The notes below the pieces were generated by a model, which was not told the DNA's origin, did not search any database, and worked only from the letters and a program-made list of their open reading frames with translations. Source: Lysinibacillus cavernae (lineage in GTDB: Bacteria; Bacillota; Bacilli; Bacillales_A; Planococcaceae). From it: a stretch of 64,000 nt of DNA. The stretch is taken from NCBI RefSeq assembly GCF_009724685.1, contig NZ_WMEF01000006.1:62001-126000 (forward strand), given 5' to 3'. A program made the position numbers and the translations under genes. The number at the start of each line of letters is the position of its first letter. Position 1 is the stretch's first letter. Below, piece by piece: positions 34,298-43,441 of this stretch.

Positions 34298-36325
34298 ATG
34301 AGTCATATGCATAAATCATTTACGATTGATGAACATTATTTAAATTCACTTCCTTTTCCCGCAATTATCATTAATCAAGATGGACAAGTGACTATTTGTG
34401 GAAAGAGCGCTGAACATCTGGTTGGATTTTCAGCTAATGATATTAAAGGAAATACTACTCCATCTATACACGAAAATCTACTACGTCAGCTTCCTGTAGT
34501 AACATTTCAAACTATTTTACAAAATGAGGACAGTACGTATCTAGACAAAATTCAAGTACACACAACTTCAAACACTGAAATAACGACAGCTCTGTTAGCT
34601 AAGCCTTTTACAGTAGAAGGAGAACGTTTTATTCTAATGATTTTTATGCTACCAGAATTAATGACAAATGCTGTTTCCCATTGCAGTACATTTATGGATC
34701 TCAAGCAAGGTTTAGATGCTACATTCATGACTGTAACACTCGATCACGATGGATTTATTTTAGAATGTAACAATGATTTTCTAAAAACGAGCCAATGGAC
34801 ACCAAAGCGTGTTATCGGCAAAACATTTTGGCAACTGTTCCCGGATAATGAAGCGAGTGATAAAGTAACAAATACTATTTGGCGTAATGTAAACAATGGT
34901 CATACGTGGCAGGGAGAAGTTGAAAAAATCACAAAAACGGGACAATCCTATTGGGTGCTACTAACAGCTATCCCGACCTTTAATCTCGAAACAAATGAAC
35001 AACAATTTATCTTAATTGAAAAAGATATTACTAAATCAAAAACTATCCAACATCAGCTAGAAAAAATTGCTTATATCGATACAGAAACTGGGCTGATGAA
35101 CGCACATCGACTTGAAAAAGTGATTGCCAATATGATTGAAGAAGAAAGACACTTTTCGTTTGTTTATCTAAGTATTGATAAGTTTTATACTTTAAAAGAA
35201 TTACATGACCAACAAATTGATCAAAGCCTTATCATTGAATTTACTAATCGCATAAAAATGTATTTCCAAGATAGTACGATGGCACGTATAAATGAAAATG
35301 ATTTTGTTGTCATCACGCCTTTAAGTGAATGGTTTATTCAAGGCTTTTTATCATATTTACAACAGCACCCTATTTATAGCGGTAATATTGCTGTACCAAT
35401 TTCTATTAGTGGTGGAATCACAAGATACCCAGAAGATCAAACAACATTTTCTCAGCTTATGAAAGCATCTATTGCTACCATTTCAACGGTACGCGAGGCG
35501 GGTGGAGACAAAATTGTTTCACTCTCAACGGCAACACATAAAGCTTTAAATCGTAAGGCTTTAATTGAAAAGCGTTTACTTCAAGCACTCGATCAAAAGA
35601 ACTTGAAGGTACTCTATCAGCCACAAATTGATGTTAATTCTGGTAAAATTACAACTGTTGAAGCACTTGTACGTTGGGAAGACGAAGTAATAGGTGTTGT
35701 TTCACCTGATGAGCTAATCCCTATTGCTGAAGAAACAGGACTGATTAATAACATTGGTTCCTTTATGCTGGAGAGAGCTTGCGAGCAGGCATTGCTTTGG
35801 AAAAAAGCTGGCCATGATTTAAAAATATCTATCAACTCTTCTGTACGCGAATTCCGCGATAAAAATATGGCAAAATCAATACTTGAAATGATTACCAAAA
35901 CAGGTTGCCCAGCAAATCTTCTACAAATTGAAATTACTGAAAAATTTGCTTTAGAAGCCGAAGTTGCAACTTCTATCGCGAAACAAATGCGCAAGCTTGA
36001 AAACGAAGGAATTTCATTCATATTAGATGATTTCGGAACTGGCTATGGATCATTTAGATATATGCAAATTTTACCAATTGATACATTGAAGATTGATCAA
36101 ACGTTTACGAGTTCACTATTAAAATCCGAAAAGAGCCAAAAGCTTATGCACGGCATGGTACAGCTTGGTAAATCTATGGAACTAAAAGTTGTAGCTGAAG
36201 GTGTCGAAACAGCTGAGCAAGCTGATCTATTAATCACTTATGGTTGCGATGCGATTCAAGGCTACTATATTAGTAAACCTGTTACACCAGATGAAATCGA
36301 AGTATTGCTTAATAAAAAACAATAA
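34298..36325 (+). CDS. PAS-GGDEF(degenerate)-EAL c-di-GMP phosphodiesterase
   Basis: A 675-residue cytosolic signalling protein. Two PAS regions (about 10-125 and 135-255) precede a GGDEF domain whose active-site loop reads RINENDF instead of GGDEF, so cyclase activity should be lost. The EAL domain is complete: EALVRW, INSSVREFRD, IEITEKF, LDDFGTGYGSF, TLKIDQTF, AEGVET and IQGYYISKP hold all metal and catalytic residues. It should therefore hydrolyse c-di-GMP, with PAS and perhaps the degenerate GGDEF (GTP or substrate sensing) regulating it. I chose ATG 34298, 9-10 nt after AAGGAGAT; a TTG nine codons earlier precedes the ribosome site. It has its own terminator. Confidence 0.92.
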   Translation: MSHMHKSFTIDEHYLNSLPFPAIIINQDGQVTICGKSAEHLVGFSANDIKGNTTPSIHENLLRQLPVVTFQTILQNEDSTYLDKIQVHTTSNTEITTALLAKPFTVEGERFILMIFMLPELMTNAVSHCSTFMDLKQGLDATFMTVTLDHDGFILECNNDFLKTSQWTPKRVIGKTFWQLFPDNEASDKVTNTIWRNVNNGHTWQGEVEKITKTGQSYWVLLTAIPTFNLETNEQQFILIEKDITKSKTIQHQLEKIAYIDTETGLMNAHRLEKVIANMIEEERHFSFVYLSIDKFYTLKELHDQQIDQSLIIEFTNRIKMYFQDSTMARINENDFVVITPLSEWFIQGFLSYLQQHPIYSGNIAVPISISGGITRYPEDQTTFSQLMKASIATISTVREAGGDKIVSLSTATHKALNRKALIEKRLLQALDQKNLKVLYQPQIDVNSGKITTVEALVRWEDEVIGVVSPDELIPIAEETGLINNIGSFMLERACEQALLWKKAGHDLKISINSSVREFRDKNMAKSILEMITKTGCPANLLQIEITEKFALEAEVATSIAKQMRKLENEGISFILDDFGTGYGSFRYMQILPIDTLKIDQTFTSSLLKSEKSQKLMHGMVQLGKSMELKVVAEGVETAEQADLLITYGCDAIQGYYISKPVTPDEIEVLLNKKQ

Positions 36326-36330
36326 GTGCA

Positions 36331-36371
36331 TAAAGAGGCTGCGTTGATTAACGCAGCCTCCTTTTATTTTT
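36331..36371 (+). terminator. Rho-independent terminator
   Basis: The stem GAGGCTGCGTT (36335-36345) with AACGCAGCCTC (36350-36360) is followed by CTTTTATTTTTT. It overlaps the stop of the convergent ThrE small subunit. Confidence 0.9.
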
Positions 36372-36840
36372 TATAGACCTTTTGTAATTTCACCTTACTT
36401 GAACGGACTGAACGGAAAATAAGTTGAATAATTACTTCCGCAAAGACAAGTCCAATAACAATCGCACCTGTAATTAAAAATGCTTTTAAGCCATATTGTA
36501 AGCCTTGTAAGTAATCGTCCTCTACAACATTTCTCATTGCATTATATGCCATGCCCCCAGGCACCAACGGTATGATCCCACCAACTATAAAAATTATCAT
36601 TGGTATTTTAAATCGTCGAGCATACAAATGAGCAACTATAGCAATGACAAACGAGCCAAAGAAAGAAGCTTTGACAACATCCATTCCTTGCTCTGTTAAA
36701 ACATAATAAATAATCCATCCAATTACCCCAACAAGACCACAATGAAGCAGCATTTTTCTAGGAACATTAAAAATAATGGCAATCCCAGCAGTCGCAAAAA
36801 AACTAACAATTAATTGTATAATAATGTCCGTCATATACAT
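36364..36840 (-). CDS. Threonine/serine exporter, YjjB-like small subunit
   Basis: A 158-residue membrane protein with about four or five helices, matching the ThrE_2 (DUF3815, YjjB-like) family: VPRKMLLHCGLVGVIGW, then HLYARRFKIPMIIFIVGGIIPLVPGG with the conserved PLVPG turn. It pairs with the YjjP-like gene 12 bp upstream. In split systems the two form one exporter for threonine, serine or small organic acids such as succinate. AGGAGG stands 8 nt before the ATG. Confidence 0.88.
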   Translation of the reverse strand: MYMTDIIIQLIVSFFATAGIAIIFNVPRKMLLHCGLVGVIGWIIYYVLTEQGMDVVKASFFGSFVIAIVAHLYARRFKIPMIIFIVGGIIPLVPGGMAYNAMRNVVEDDYLQGLQYGLKAFLITGAIVIGLVFAEVIIQLIFRSVRSSKVKLQKVYKK

Positions 36841-36852
36841 ATTGTGCGCCTC

Positions 36853-37605
36853 CTAAAATCCTAGGGTGATGGCGATTGCTGCACCAATAGCAAAAGCTGT
36901 TAAAAAGGCCTCTGCCCCCTTTGCCATCCCTGACATAAAATGCCCTGCCATTAAATCACGAACTGCATTGGTAATTAAAATACCTGGTACAAGTGGCATG
37001 ACAGAACTAATAATAATTTTATCAAGTTCCGTACCGTAACCATACATTACTGCAAAGAAGGCAACAAAGCCAAGAACAAGTGATGCCGTAAATTCAGAAA
37101 AAAACTTTACTCTTGTTAAATGGTTGATCATCACAAGTACTAGGAAACCTAACCCACCTGCTAAACAAGCTATAGGAAAATCCGACCATCCTCCCTTAAA
37201 CATAATAAGGAAACAACCACTTGCAAGTGCAGCTGCTATAACTTGTAAATAAGTTGGTAAAAAATAATTTGTTTTTTGTATCGACTTTAACTCGTCATGA
37301 GCTTCTTCTAGTGTTATGATGTGAGATGTGAGTCTCCGAGATACTGAATTTACCAAGGCTATTTTTTGCAAATCTGTAACTCTGCTGGAAATTGATGTAA
37401 TTCTCGTTGGCTGTGTCTTGCCTAACGAAAAAATGATTCCAGTCGGTGTGGCATAACATTGAGCATTTGGCATATTTTGAGAATGTGCCATCCTCAGCAT
37501 CGTATCCTCCACACGGTATGTTTCTGCACCACTTTCAATCATAATACGCCCTGCAAGCAACAAGCAGTCAATCGTAAGTTCTTTATCCGCTTCTTGTAAG
37601 ACCAT
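36853..37605 (-). CDS. Threonine/serine exporter, YjjP-like large subunit
   Basis: A 250-residue ThrE_1 (DUF1212) protein. The soluble N-terminal part (ESGAETYRVEDTMLRMA and QCYATPTGIIFSL) is the family mark, followed by about five membrane helices ending in SSVMPLVPGILITNAVRDL. It shares the PLVPG turn with its partner. The pair make a split version of the fused ThrE exporter of Corynebacterium. It is first in the two-gene operon; a perfect 14-bp palindrome lies 66 bp upstream of the start. Confidence 0.88.
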   Translation of the reverse strand: MVLQEADKELTIDCLLLAGRIMIESGAETYRVEDTMLRMAHSQNMPNAQCYATPTGIIFSLGKTQPTRITSISSRVTDLQKIALVNSVSRRLTSHIITLEEAHDELKSIQKTNYFLPTYLQVIAAALASGCFLIMFKGGWSDFPIACLAGGLGFLVLVMINHLTRVKFFSEFTASLVLGFVAFFAVMYGYGTELDKIIISSVMPLVPGILITNAVRDLMAGHFMSGMAKGAEAFLTAFAIGAAIAITLGF

Positions 37606-37943
37606 TACAGCTATCTGCCTCCTTCAAAAGGTTCCTTGCCAATATTATCGAACTGCCAATAAAAACTCAACTGAAAATTTTCAGCATATTAATTTGGCTT
37701 TTTTTCAATTTAATTTCACAGATTAACAATCATTGAGCATGGTTATTTTCTATTTTAGTAGGTATTTTACAACCACTATTAAAGAAGTACAACAACATTC
37801 GATTGATTACCTATAGAAGGATAGATGATTTAAAATAATTTCTATAAATTATCATTAAAAGATTAGAAATTTGTATAACTTTTTTAATGACTGACACGTC
37901 TGATTGTATAGAAACTAAAAAAGAGGGGAGCGTATCCAACACC
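37606..37943. other. Divergent gap with a 14-bp palindrome
   Basis: The gap between the ThrE operon and the deacetylase gene is AT-rich. The one marked structure is the perfect palindrome CTGAAAATTTTCAG at 37671-37684. It may be an operator for the ThrE genes. I see no small gene. Confidence 0.4.
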
Positions 37944-39353
37944 ATGCAGGAACGCAGAAAAAAACGCGGTCCACTAATTGATTTTTTATTACTGGGCCTT
38001 ATTGTAACCTTAACAACCATTATACTTGTTATTATCTTATCAAAGGATGAATTTAAGTTTCAAAAGATTAGTGCTTCAAAAGAATCCGATACGGAATCGG
38101 TAAATAGTAATTTATCGACGGAAAGTTCTGCGTTTCCAGGGATACGTATTGTTACAGATGTTTCAAATGATAAACGAACACCTTTTGCTATTCATTACCC
38201 TCAAACAGATAACGAAGTTTTTAATGATGCCGTATTACAATACATATCGGATTCTAAGAAAAACTATCTCGCATCTATGAAAGAAAATAAAGATAAAGAA
38301 GCTATAGGTGAATTAAACATTAGTCTTGAAACTTTTCCATACCGAGATCATTACTATTCTTTTGTGCTAACAAAAATGTTGTACCTCGGTGGAGCTAATC
38401 ATGAGGTCTCAACGAAAACATTCTTTATTAATAACGAAACCGGCGAACAAATTACGATCCAAACACTATTACAAAATGATGAGAATAATTTATCAACATT
38501 AGCCGCAAATGTAAGGAAGGATTTGCAGAAAAACCTCCAAATCCAGGATGCACTTTCCAATGATGAACTAATGAAAGCTACGGAAACAAAATGGTCTAAC
38601 TTCAATCGCTTTGCTATTGTAGATGATTCATTACAATTCTATTTCGATGAATATGAGATTGCTAGCGGAGCAGCAGGTGCCCCTATAGTGAAACTACCCC
38701 TTTCGCTGATTAACCCATTGTTAGCCTCTGAATTTCAAATCGCTATGGAAAATGTAAAACCAACAAATCCACCACCTACAGGTGATCCAAACAAAAAACG
38801 TATCGCGTTAACGTTTGATGATGGTCCTCATCCAAAAGTGACAGAACAGATATTAAATATTCTCGATAAATATCACGCAAAAGCAACCTTCTTCATGCTT
38901 GGTAGTCGTGTACAATATTATCCCGATATTGTAAGAGATGTTCTGGCACGTGGTCATGAAATTGGCAACCATTCATGGAACCATCCTGTCTTAACAAAGC
39001 TTACGCAAGAACAGGTGATGAAGGAGTATAACACGACGGCCACTGAAATAGAGAAAGCGATTAATCAAGGTGCCACTGTTTTTAGACCACCTTATGGCGC
39101 TACTAATGACACGATTAATGCTGAAATCCCTATCCCTGTCGTGTTATGGACGATTGATACATTAGATTGGAAGCATCGTAATGCACAGCAGTTATTGCCA
39201 CATGTAAAAAATAATTTACACAATAATGCTATTGTCTTAATGCACGATATTCATCAATCCACTGCTGATGGACTTGATGCTGTCCTTGCTTATTTACAAG
39301 AACAAGGCTATGAATTTGTGACAGTTTCAGAGATTCTGCCATATCGCAAATAG
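37944..39353 (+). CDS. PdaC-like membrane-anchored polysaccharide deacetylase
   Basis: About 469 residues. A membrane anchor (about residues 13-33, LIDFLLLGLIVTLTTIILVI) leads to a DUF4163/DUF3298 region (about 60-270) and a NodB deacetylase domain: TFDDGPH near 290 (metal Asp), HEIGNHSWNHP (two His), RPPYGA, and the closing VLMHDIH. This is the plan of Bacillus PdaC, which deacetylates N-acetylmuramic acid of peptidoglycan on the outside of the membrane and confers lysozyme resistance. I take ATG 37944, 13 nt after GAGGGGAG, although that spacing is long; an in-frame ATG at 37887 has no ribosome site. Confidence 0.88.
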   Translation: MQERRKKRGPLIDFLLLGLIVTLTTIILVIILSKDEFKFQKISASKESDTESVNSNLSTESSAFPGIRIVTDVSNDKRTPFAIHYPQTDNEVFNDAVLQYISDSKKNYLASMKENKDKEAIGELNISLETFPYRDHYYSFVLTKMLYLGGANHEVSTKTFFINNETGEQITIQTLLQNDENNLSTLAANVRKDLQKNLQIQDALSNDELMKATETKWSNFNRFAIVDDSLQFYFDEYEIASGAAGAPIVKLPLSLINPLLASEFQIAMENVKPTNPPPTGDPNKKRIALTFDDGPHPKVTEQILNILDKYHAKATFFMLGSRVQYYPDIVRDVLARGHEIGNHSWNHPVLTKLTQEQVMKEYNTTATEIEKAINQGATVFRPPYGATNDTINAEIPIPVVLWTIDTLDWKHRNAQQLLPHVKNNLHNNAIVLMHDIHQSTADGLDAVLAYLQEQGYEFVTVSEILPYRK

Positions 39354-39383
39354 TATGTGCTGTTTTTAACAAATAAATTAAGG

Positions 39384-39424
39384 AAAAGTCCAATGAATAT
39401 CAAATTGAATTCATTGGACTTTTC
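39384..39424. terminator. Bidirectional terminator
   Basis: A perfect 15-bp stem (39384-39398 with 39409-39423) has T-rich flanks on the plus strand. It separates the deacetylase and beta-propeller genes. Confidence 0.9.
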
Positions 39425-39427
39425 TTT

Positions 39428-41527
39428 TTATTTTATCGTTAATGTATCAAGAGATTTGAAATCTTTTAGCTGGTAGCTCTTTACTTCGTTGCGCGCTATT
39501 GTATAAAGAGCGTCATCTATATAGACAACTCGTTGTACAACCTGCTCCCAATTTTCATATGGCTCACTAGAATTACCGTTAATGATATTTCCTTTTAATA
39601 CAATACCTTTATCTGCTGTAACTTCATAAATTTGAGCACCTTGACCTTGGTACACAATATCATCTTCCTTACCTGCTTCATACAGTACTACTGGGAAGCC
39701 AAAGTAGTTGTATTCCTTATTACGGAACAGCGCTTTCGGATTGTATTGTACATCAGAGTAAGAGCCCTTCCCACCGATTCTTACTGTCGATTGTTCTTTC
39801 GGTTTATGGAAGTCTGATACATCAAATAGTGACATCTTCATATTTGTTGTCACAGTAAAATTACGCTTCGTATAAGCATCATAGCGTTGCTCAGTATCAT
39901 AACCAATGCCAATTAAATGTGTTTCATCTAACGGATGTAAGTAATTACTAAAGCCAGGAATTTTCAATTCTCCTAGTACCTCTGGCTTTTTTGGATTAGC
40001 TACATCAATGACAAACAGTGGATCCACTTGCTTAAATGTCACTACATATGCTTTTTCTCCCATAAAACGTGCAGAGTATATTTTTTCTCCTGGCGCCATA
40101 CCCTTCACTGAACCAAGTGCTTTTAAATGTTCATCTAAAATAAAGAGATGGTTATAGGAAGTACTTTTCTCATCCCACGTATTGCCTTCCGTTGTAAAGA
40201 TTCGGAAATTGCCTTTATATTCATCCATTGAATACTGATTTAAGACCGTTCCCTTTACTTCCGTACTTCCAGCAAAGTTCAAGGCCGTTCCATCTACATC
40301 CCATTTGAAAATTTGAGTGTCTGCTGCTGTTGGCATCCAAATCATATCCATAACACGTTTTTTTGATTGGACAGCTTCATTACTCTCATAAATTGGTGTC
40401 GTTAAATACAAGGCATTCTCTGACATATAAAGCCCACTACTACCTCCCAAATAGCCTTTCGTTTTAGCTGTTGTTTTAGCACCGTTTTTTAAATCGACAG
40501 CTGTAATTAAACTATATGTGCCATCCATTGTATTCGGTAAAATCGAGATTTTTTCTAAAGGGAGGCTTTTAAATTCTGTGCCTGCTACACTATCAAATGT
40601 TTTAGGTTTTAAATCTGTTGGTTTTTCTTCTTGTAGTATCCAATAATTTGGGTGCATATTACCAATTAAATATAATGTGTCCTTTGTAATGCGAATATCC
40701 TGTAAATATCCTTCTTGCCCTACATCACGTACATGCTTCGGGTTGTTAGGATTGGAAATATCATAAAAAGAGGCTGTTACCATGCTTGTGCCTGCTTTTT
40801 CAATATATTCATCCCCAATGGCTATTAATAAATTATCATATAACGCAAGCTTAGAAATATATTGTGACTCTTTCAGTTTAATGCTTGTAGCTAACTTTAA
40901 ATCATTAGGATCTTTAGCATTCACAACTGTAATGCTTTGATCTTTTGCCGTGTAAATAAACCCATCTTTTACAACAACAATATCACCCTCTTCTACACCT
41001 TCTACTTGATTATTGGTTGTAGACTCGTTATTGGCAGTAGCTTTACTTTCACTTTTCGCACTATCAGCGCTTTCTTCCTCAGTAGTTACATATCTTTCAG
41101 TTGTTAACAGTCTTTTAAAATATTGTTGTAGCTCTTTTTCAGATTTTACAGCTGTTAACGTCTCTATTATTGTAAAGTGAATAACTTGTGAATCGATGTT
41201 AAGTCCACCCTGTGCAAATGCTTCTTTTTTTACATGCAATTGATAGCTACCTGGTGCCAATTTCTTTACAACTAATGTTTTCTGATCTTCTAATAATTCA
41301 ATTGTTGCAGGTACTTTTTGACCTTTTTCCGTTGTGACATAGACATAGTCCCCTGTAACCTTATTTTTCTTTAAGGCTACTGAGAAAGAGGCTTGCCAGC
41401 TTTGTGTAGCCATGCTTGTGCTAGCTGCTTTTGCAATCACATCTGTATTCATCGTCCATGTGAAAATGCCAGGCACAATAGCTAGAATGACAATGAGCAT
41501 AATTGCCAACCATTTACTTTTCATCAT
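39428..41527 (-). CDS. Secreted beta-propeller domain protein (PF09826-like)
   Basis: A 699-residue exported protein. A signal peptide or anchor spans about residues 1-34 (KSKWLAIMLIVILAIVPGIF). A beta-sandwich region follows, then a Ser/Glu/Asn-rich linker near 145-170, and a beta-propeller running to the end with repeated blades such as VEEGDIVVVKDGFIYTAKD, LYLIGNMHPNYW and YVVTFKQVDPLFVIDVANP. This matches the Beta_propel family of secreted Bacillus proteins whose role is not known. GAGAGGAAAA precedes two adjacent ATGs. It could bind a surface polymer. It is a single gene. Confidence 0.85.
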   Translation of the reverse strand: MMKSKWLAIMLIVILAIVPGIFTWTMNTDVIAKAASTSMATQSWQASFSVALKKNKVTGDYVYVTTEKGQKVPATIELLEDQKTLVVKKLAPGSYQLHVKKEAFAQGGLNIDSQVIHFTIIETLTAVKSEKELQQYFKRLLTTERYVTTEEESADSAKSESKATANNESTTNNQVEGVEEGDIVVVKDGFIYTAKDQSITVVNAKDPNDLKLATSIKLKESQYISKLALYDNLLIAIGDEYIEKAGTSMVTASFYDISNPNNPKHVRDVGQEGYLQDIRITKDTLYLIGNMHPNYWILQEEKPTDLKPKTFDSVAGTEFKSLPLEKISILPNTMDGTYSLITAVDLKNGAKTTAKTKGYLGGSSGLYMSENALYLTTPIYESNEAVQSKKRVMDMIWMPTAADTQIFKWDVDGTALNFAGSTEVKGTVLNQYSMDEYKGNFRIFTTEGNTWDEKSTSYNHLFILDEHLKALGSVKGMAPGEKIYSARFMGEKAYVVTFKQVDPLFVIDVANPKKPEVLGELKIPGFSNYLHPLDETHLIGIGYDTEQRYDAYTKRNFTVTTNMKMSLFDVSDFHKPKEQSTVRIGGKGSYSDVQYNPKALFRNKEYNYFGFPVVLYEAGKEDDIVYQGQGAQIYEVTADKGIVLKGNIINGNSSEPYENWEQVVQRVVYIDDALYTIARNEVKSYQLKDFKSLDTLTIK

Positions 41528-41688
41528 TTTTCCTCTCTTTCATATACTTGTTTATCAATTAGACTACCAAAAAGTTGAAAAGTTACATTTTTCTAAAATT
41601 TTTTAACATGCGTTTTTAACCAACAAACTCTCAAATTTTTTGAGTTTGTCGACAGTCTTTTTTCTTTTACAATGAAATAAAGTAAAGC

Positions 41689-42120
41689 CGTTGATTTCCA
41701 CTATGGGCGGGGTCGCCGCCCTTCGTTCCAATCAACTTCTACATAAAGAACTCCCTATTCATATGTTTATGAAAAATAAACTTTCGAGATGTTTAACCAT
41801 GATGACGAAGAATCAAATCAATGAACGTGAACAATTAGAATTGTTAACGATTGATCAATTAGTTCCTGAAGAATATTTAGTACGAAAACTAGAGGCTGCT
41901 ATTGATTTTTCATTTATATATTCGCTTAAAGAAACAATTGAGCGTGTCTTGAGGATGCGAAAGAAATGTATGGGATGTTATGGATAACCTTAAGAGGTCT
42001 TAAAAAATTGTCCATGCAGGCGATGCTTACCTTTGCTGCCATGAATTTAAAGAAACTGGCTACTTAGACGTGGCAAGGAGCTTAAAAAAGTTCTTATGCT
42101 GAAAGAGTATAATTAAACAG
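41689..42120 (+). mobile_element. Decayed IS1182-type insertion sequence remnant
   Basis: The region starts with a repeat hairpin: GTTGATT (41690-41696) with AATCAAC (41730-41736), and inside it GGGCGG (41705-41710) with CCGCCC (41716-41721). It then holds the two ends of an IS1182-family transposase joined by a large internal deletion. The hairpin resembles the two ends of a known Bacillaceae dispersed repeat fused together. No target duplication is clear. Confidence 0.75.
41799..42085 (+). pseudogene. IS1182-family transposase, internally deleted and frameshifted
   Basis: The start codes for MMTKNQINEREQLELLTIDQ and then LVPEEYLVRKLEAAIDFSFIY, the N-terminus of IS1182-type transposases. 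It jumps straight to LKETIERV, a piece from near the end of the protein, so about 350-400 residues (including most of the DDE domain) are missing. After a frameshift the sequence continues with ITLRGLKKLSMQAMLTFAAM and NLKKLAT, the transposase C-terminus, then a TAG before the usual TWQGA end. It cannot transpose. Confidence 0.85.
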
Positions 42121-42159
42121 ATAGATAATCACCATTATTAAACATATTTAAAGAAGAAA

Positions 42160-42240
42160 AAATGACAAAAGGAATCGAGTATGAATTTCTCGATTCCTTT
42201 TGTCTACAGTCTGAAGAGGGGGAACAAATCCCTCTTTTTT
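42160..42240. terminator. Two adjacent terminator hairpins
   Basis: A perfect 15-bp stem (42165-42179 with 42189-42203) is followed by TTTTTT on the minus strand and should close the lysine operon. A second stem, AAGAGGG (42214-42220) with CCCTCTT (42230-42236), has its T run on the plus strand and faces readthrough from the IS remnant. Confidence 0.8.
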
Positions 42241-43432
42241 ATTCTTCAAATGGCCATTTCGGCAGCATTTTTGCTAATGACTTATCGTGTCGTCTTCCTA
42301 AAACATAATCAGCCTGCATAATGGTATGAATTTCGCGGGTTCCTTCATAGATAACCGGTGCTTTGGAATTTCGTAAATAACGGGCAACGGGATATTCGTC
42401 TGAATAGCCATATGCACCGTGAATTTGTACCGCATCATCAGCAGCCTTATTAGCAAAATCACATGCCTGCCATTTTGCTAAAGATGTCTCCCGTGTATTA
42501 CGAACACCTTTGTTTTTTAATTCGCCTACACGATAGACAAGAAGACGACTCATTTGATAACCAGCTTCCATATTGGCAATCATGCGTCCAACAAGCTGAT
42601 GCTCTCCAATAGGCTTGCCAAATGTCTCTCGTTCATGACAGTATTTCACACTTGCCTCTATACATGCCTGAATCAAACCAACTGCACCTGCTGCTACTGT
42701 GAAACGACCATTATCCAGCGCAGACATGGCAATTTTAAAGCCCTCGCCCTCTTCGCCAAGACGATTTTCAAGGGGCACACGTAAATCCTCAAAAAAGAGC
42801 TCACCTGTATTACCAGCACGAATGCCATATTTCCCTTTAATTGCTTTTGATGTAAAGCCAGCCATTGAACGCTCTACAATGAAAGCACTAATACCATGAT
42901 GTTTCTTTGATTTATCTGTATAGGCAAAAACGATAAAGTGATCTGCTATATCACATAAGGATATCCATGTTTTTTGCCCATTAATGACATAATGATCACC
43001 ATCACGGACAGCAGTTGTTGACATGGCAACTACATCAGATCCAGCTCCTGGCTCTGTTAGACCAAACGCTCCAATACGAACACCTTTAGCCTGTGGAACA
43101 AGGTATCGCTGCTTTTGCTCTTCAGTACCCCACTGCATTAAGGTCATGCTATTTAAGCCTGTGTGAACGGATACAGCAGTTCGAAACGCCGTATCTCCCC
43201 TTTCAAGCTCCTCACACACGATGGCAAGTGCGTTATAATCCATACCACTACCACCGTATTGTTCAGGAACACAAACGCCCATTAAGCCTAGCTCGGCAAG
43301 TCTTGACCAAATTTTAGCATCAAAGCCACCTTCAGCATCCCACTTTGCAATGTAGGGAATAATTTCTTCATCAGCAAACTGTCTTACCGTTTTTCTTAGC
43401 ATTTCCTGCTCAGTGGACATGTCAAAATTCAT
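42239..43432 (-). CDS. Acyl-CoA dehydrogenase, possibly glutaryl-CoA dehydrogenase
   Basis: A 397-residue FAD acyl-CoA dehydrogenase. FGLTEPGAGSDV and the WISLCDIADHFIV strand bind FAD, RETFGKPIGEHQ is the second signature, and YEGTREIHTIMQADYVLGR holds the catalytic Glu in the usual place. It is the last gene of an operon after an aldehyde dehydrogenase and lysine 6-dehydrogenase. In that context glutaryl-CoA, formed from 2-oxoadipate, is a likely substrate, but sequence alone does not prove it. ATG 43432 follows AGGTGTTGAG; it lies 9 bp after the stop of the dehydrogenase. Confidence 0.85.
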   Translation of the reverse strand: MNFDMSTEQEMLRKTVRQFADEEIIPYIAKWDAEGGFDAKIWSRLAELGLMGVCVPEQYGGSGMDYNALAIVCEELERGDTAFRTAVSVHTGLNSMTLMQWGTEEQKQRYLVPQAKGVRIGAFGLTEPGAGSDVVAMSTTAVRDGDHYVINGQKTWISLCDIADHFIVFAYTDKSKKHHGISAFIVERSMAGFTSKAIKGKYGIRAGNTGELFFEDLRVPLENRLGEEGEGFKIAMSALDNGRFTVAAGAVGLIQACIEASVKYCHERETFGKPIGEHQLVGRMIANMEAGYQMSRLLVYRVGELKNKGVRNTRETSLAKWQACDFANKAADDAVQIHGAYGYSDEYPVARYLRNSKAPVIYEGTREIHTIMQADYVLGRRHDKSLAKMLPKWPFEE

Positions 43433-43441
43433 GCTCAACAC

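Noticed and set aside
35617..36021. 134-codon minus-strand frame
   Set aside because: It is antisense to the EAL domain of the phosphodiesterase.
34298..36325. Active diguanylate cyclase
   Set aside because: The GGDEF loop reads NENDF, lacking the residues needed for GTP binding and catalysis.
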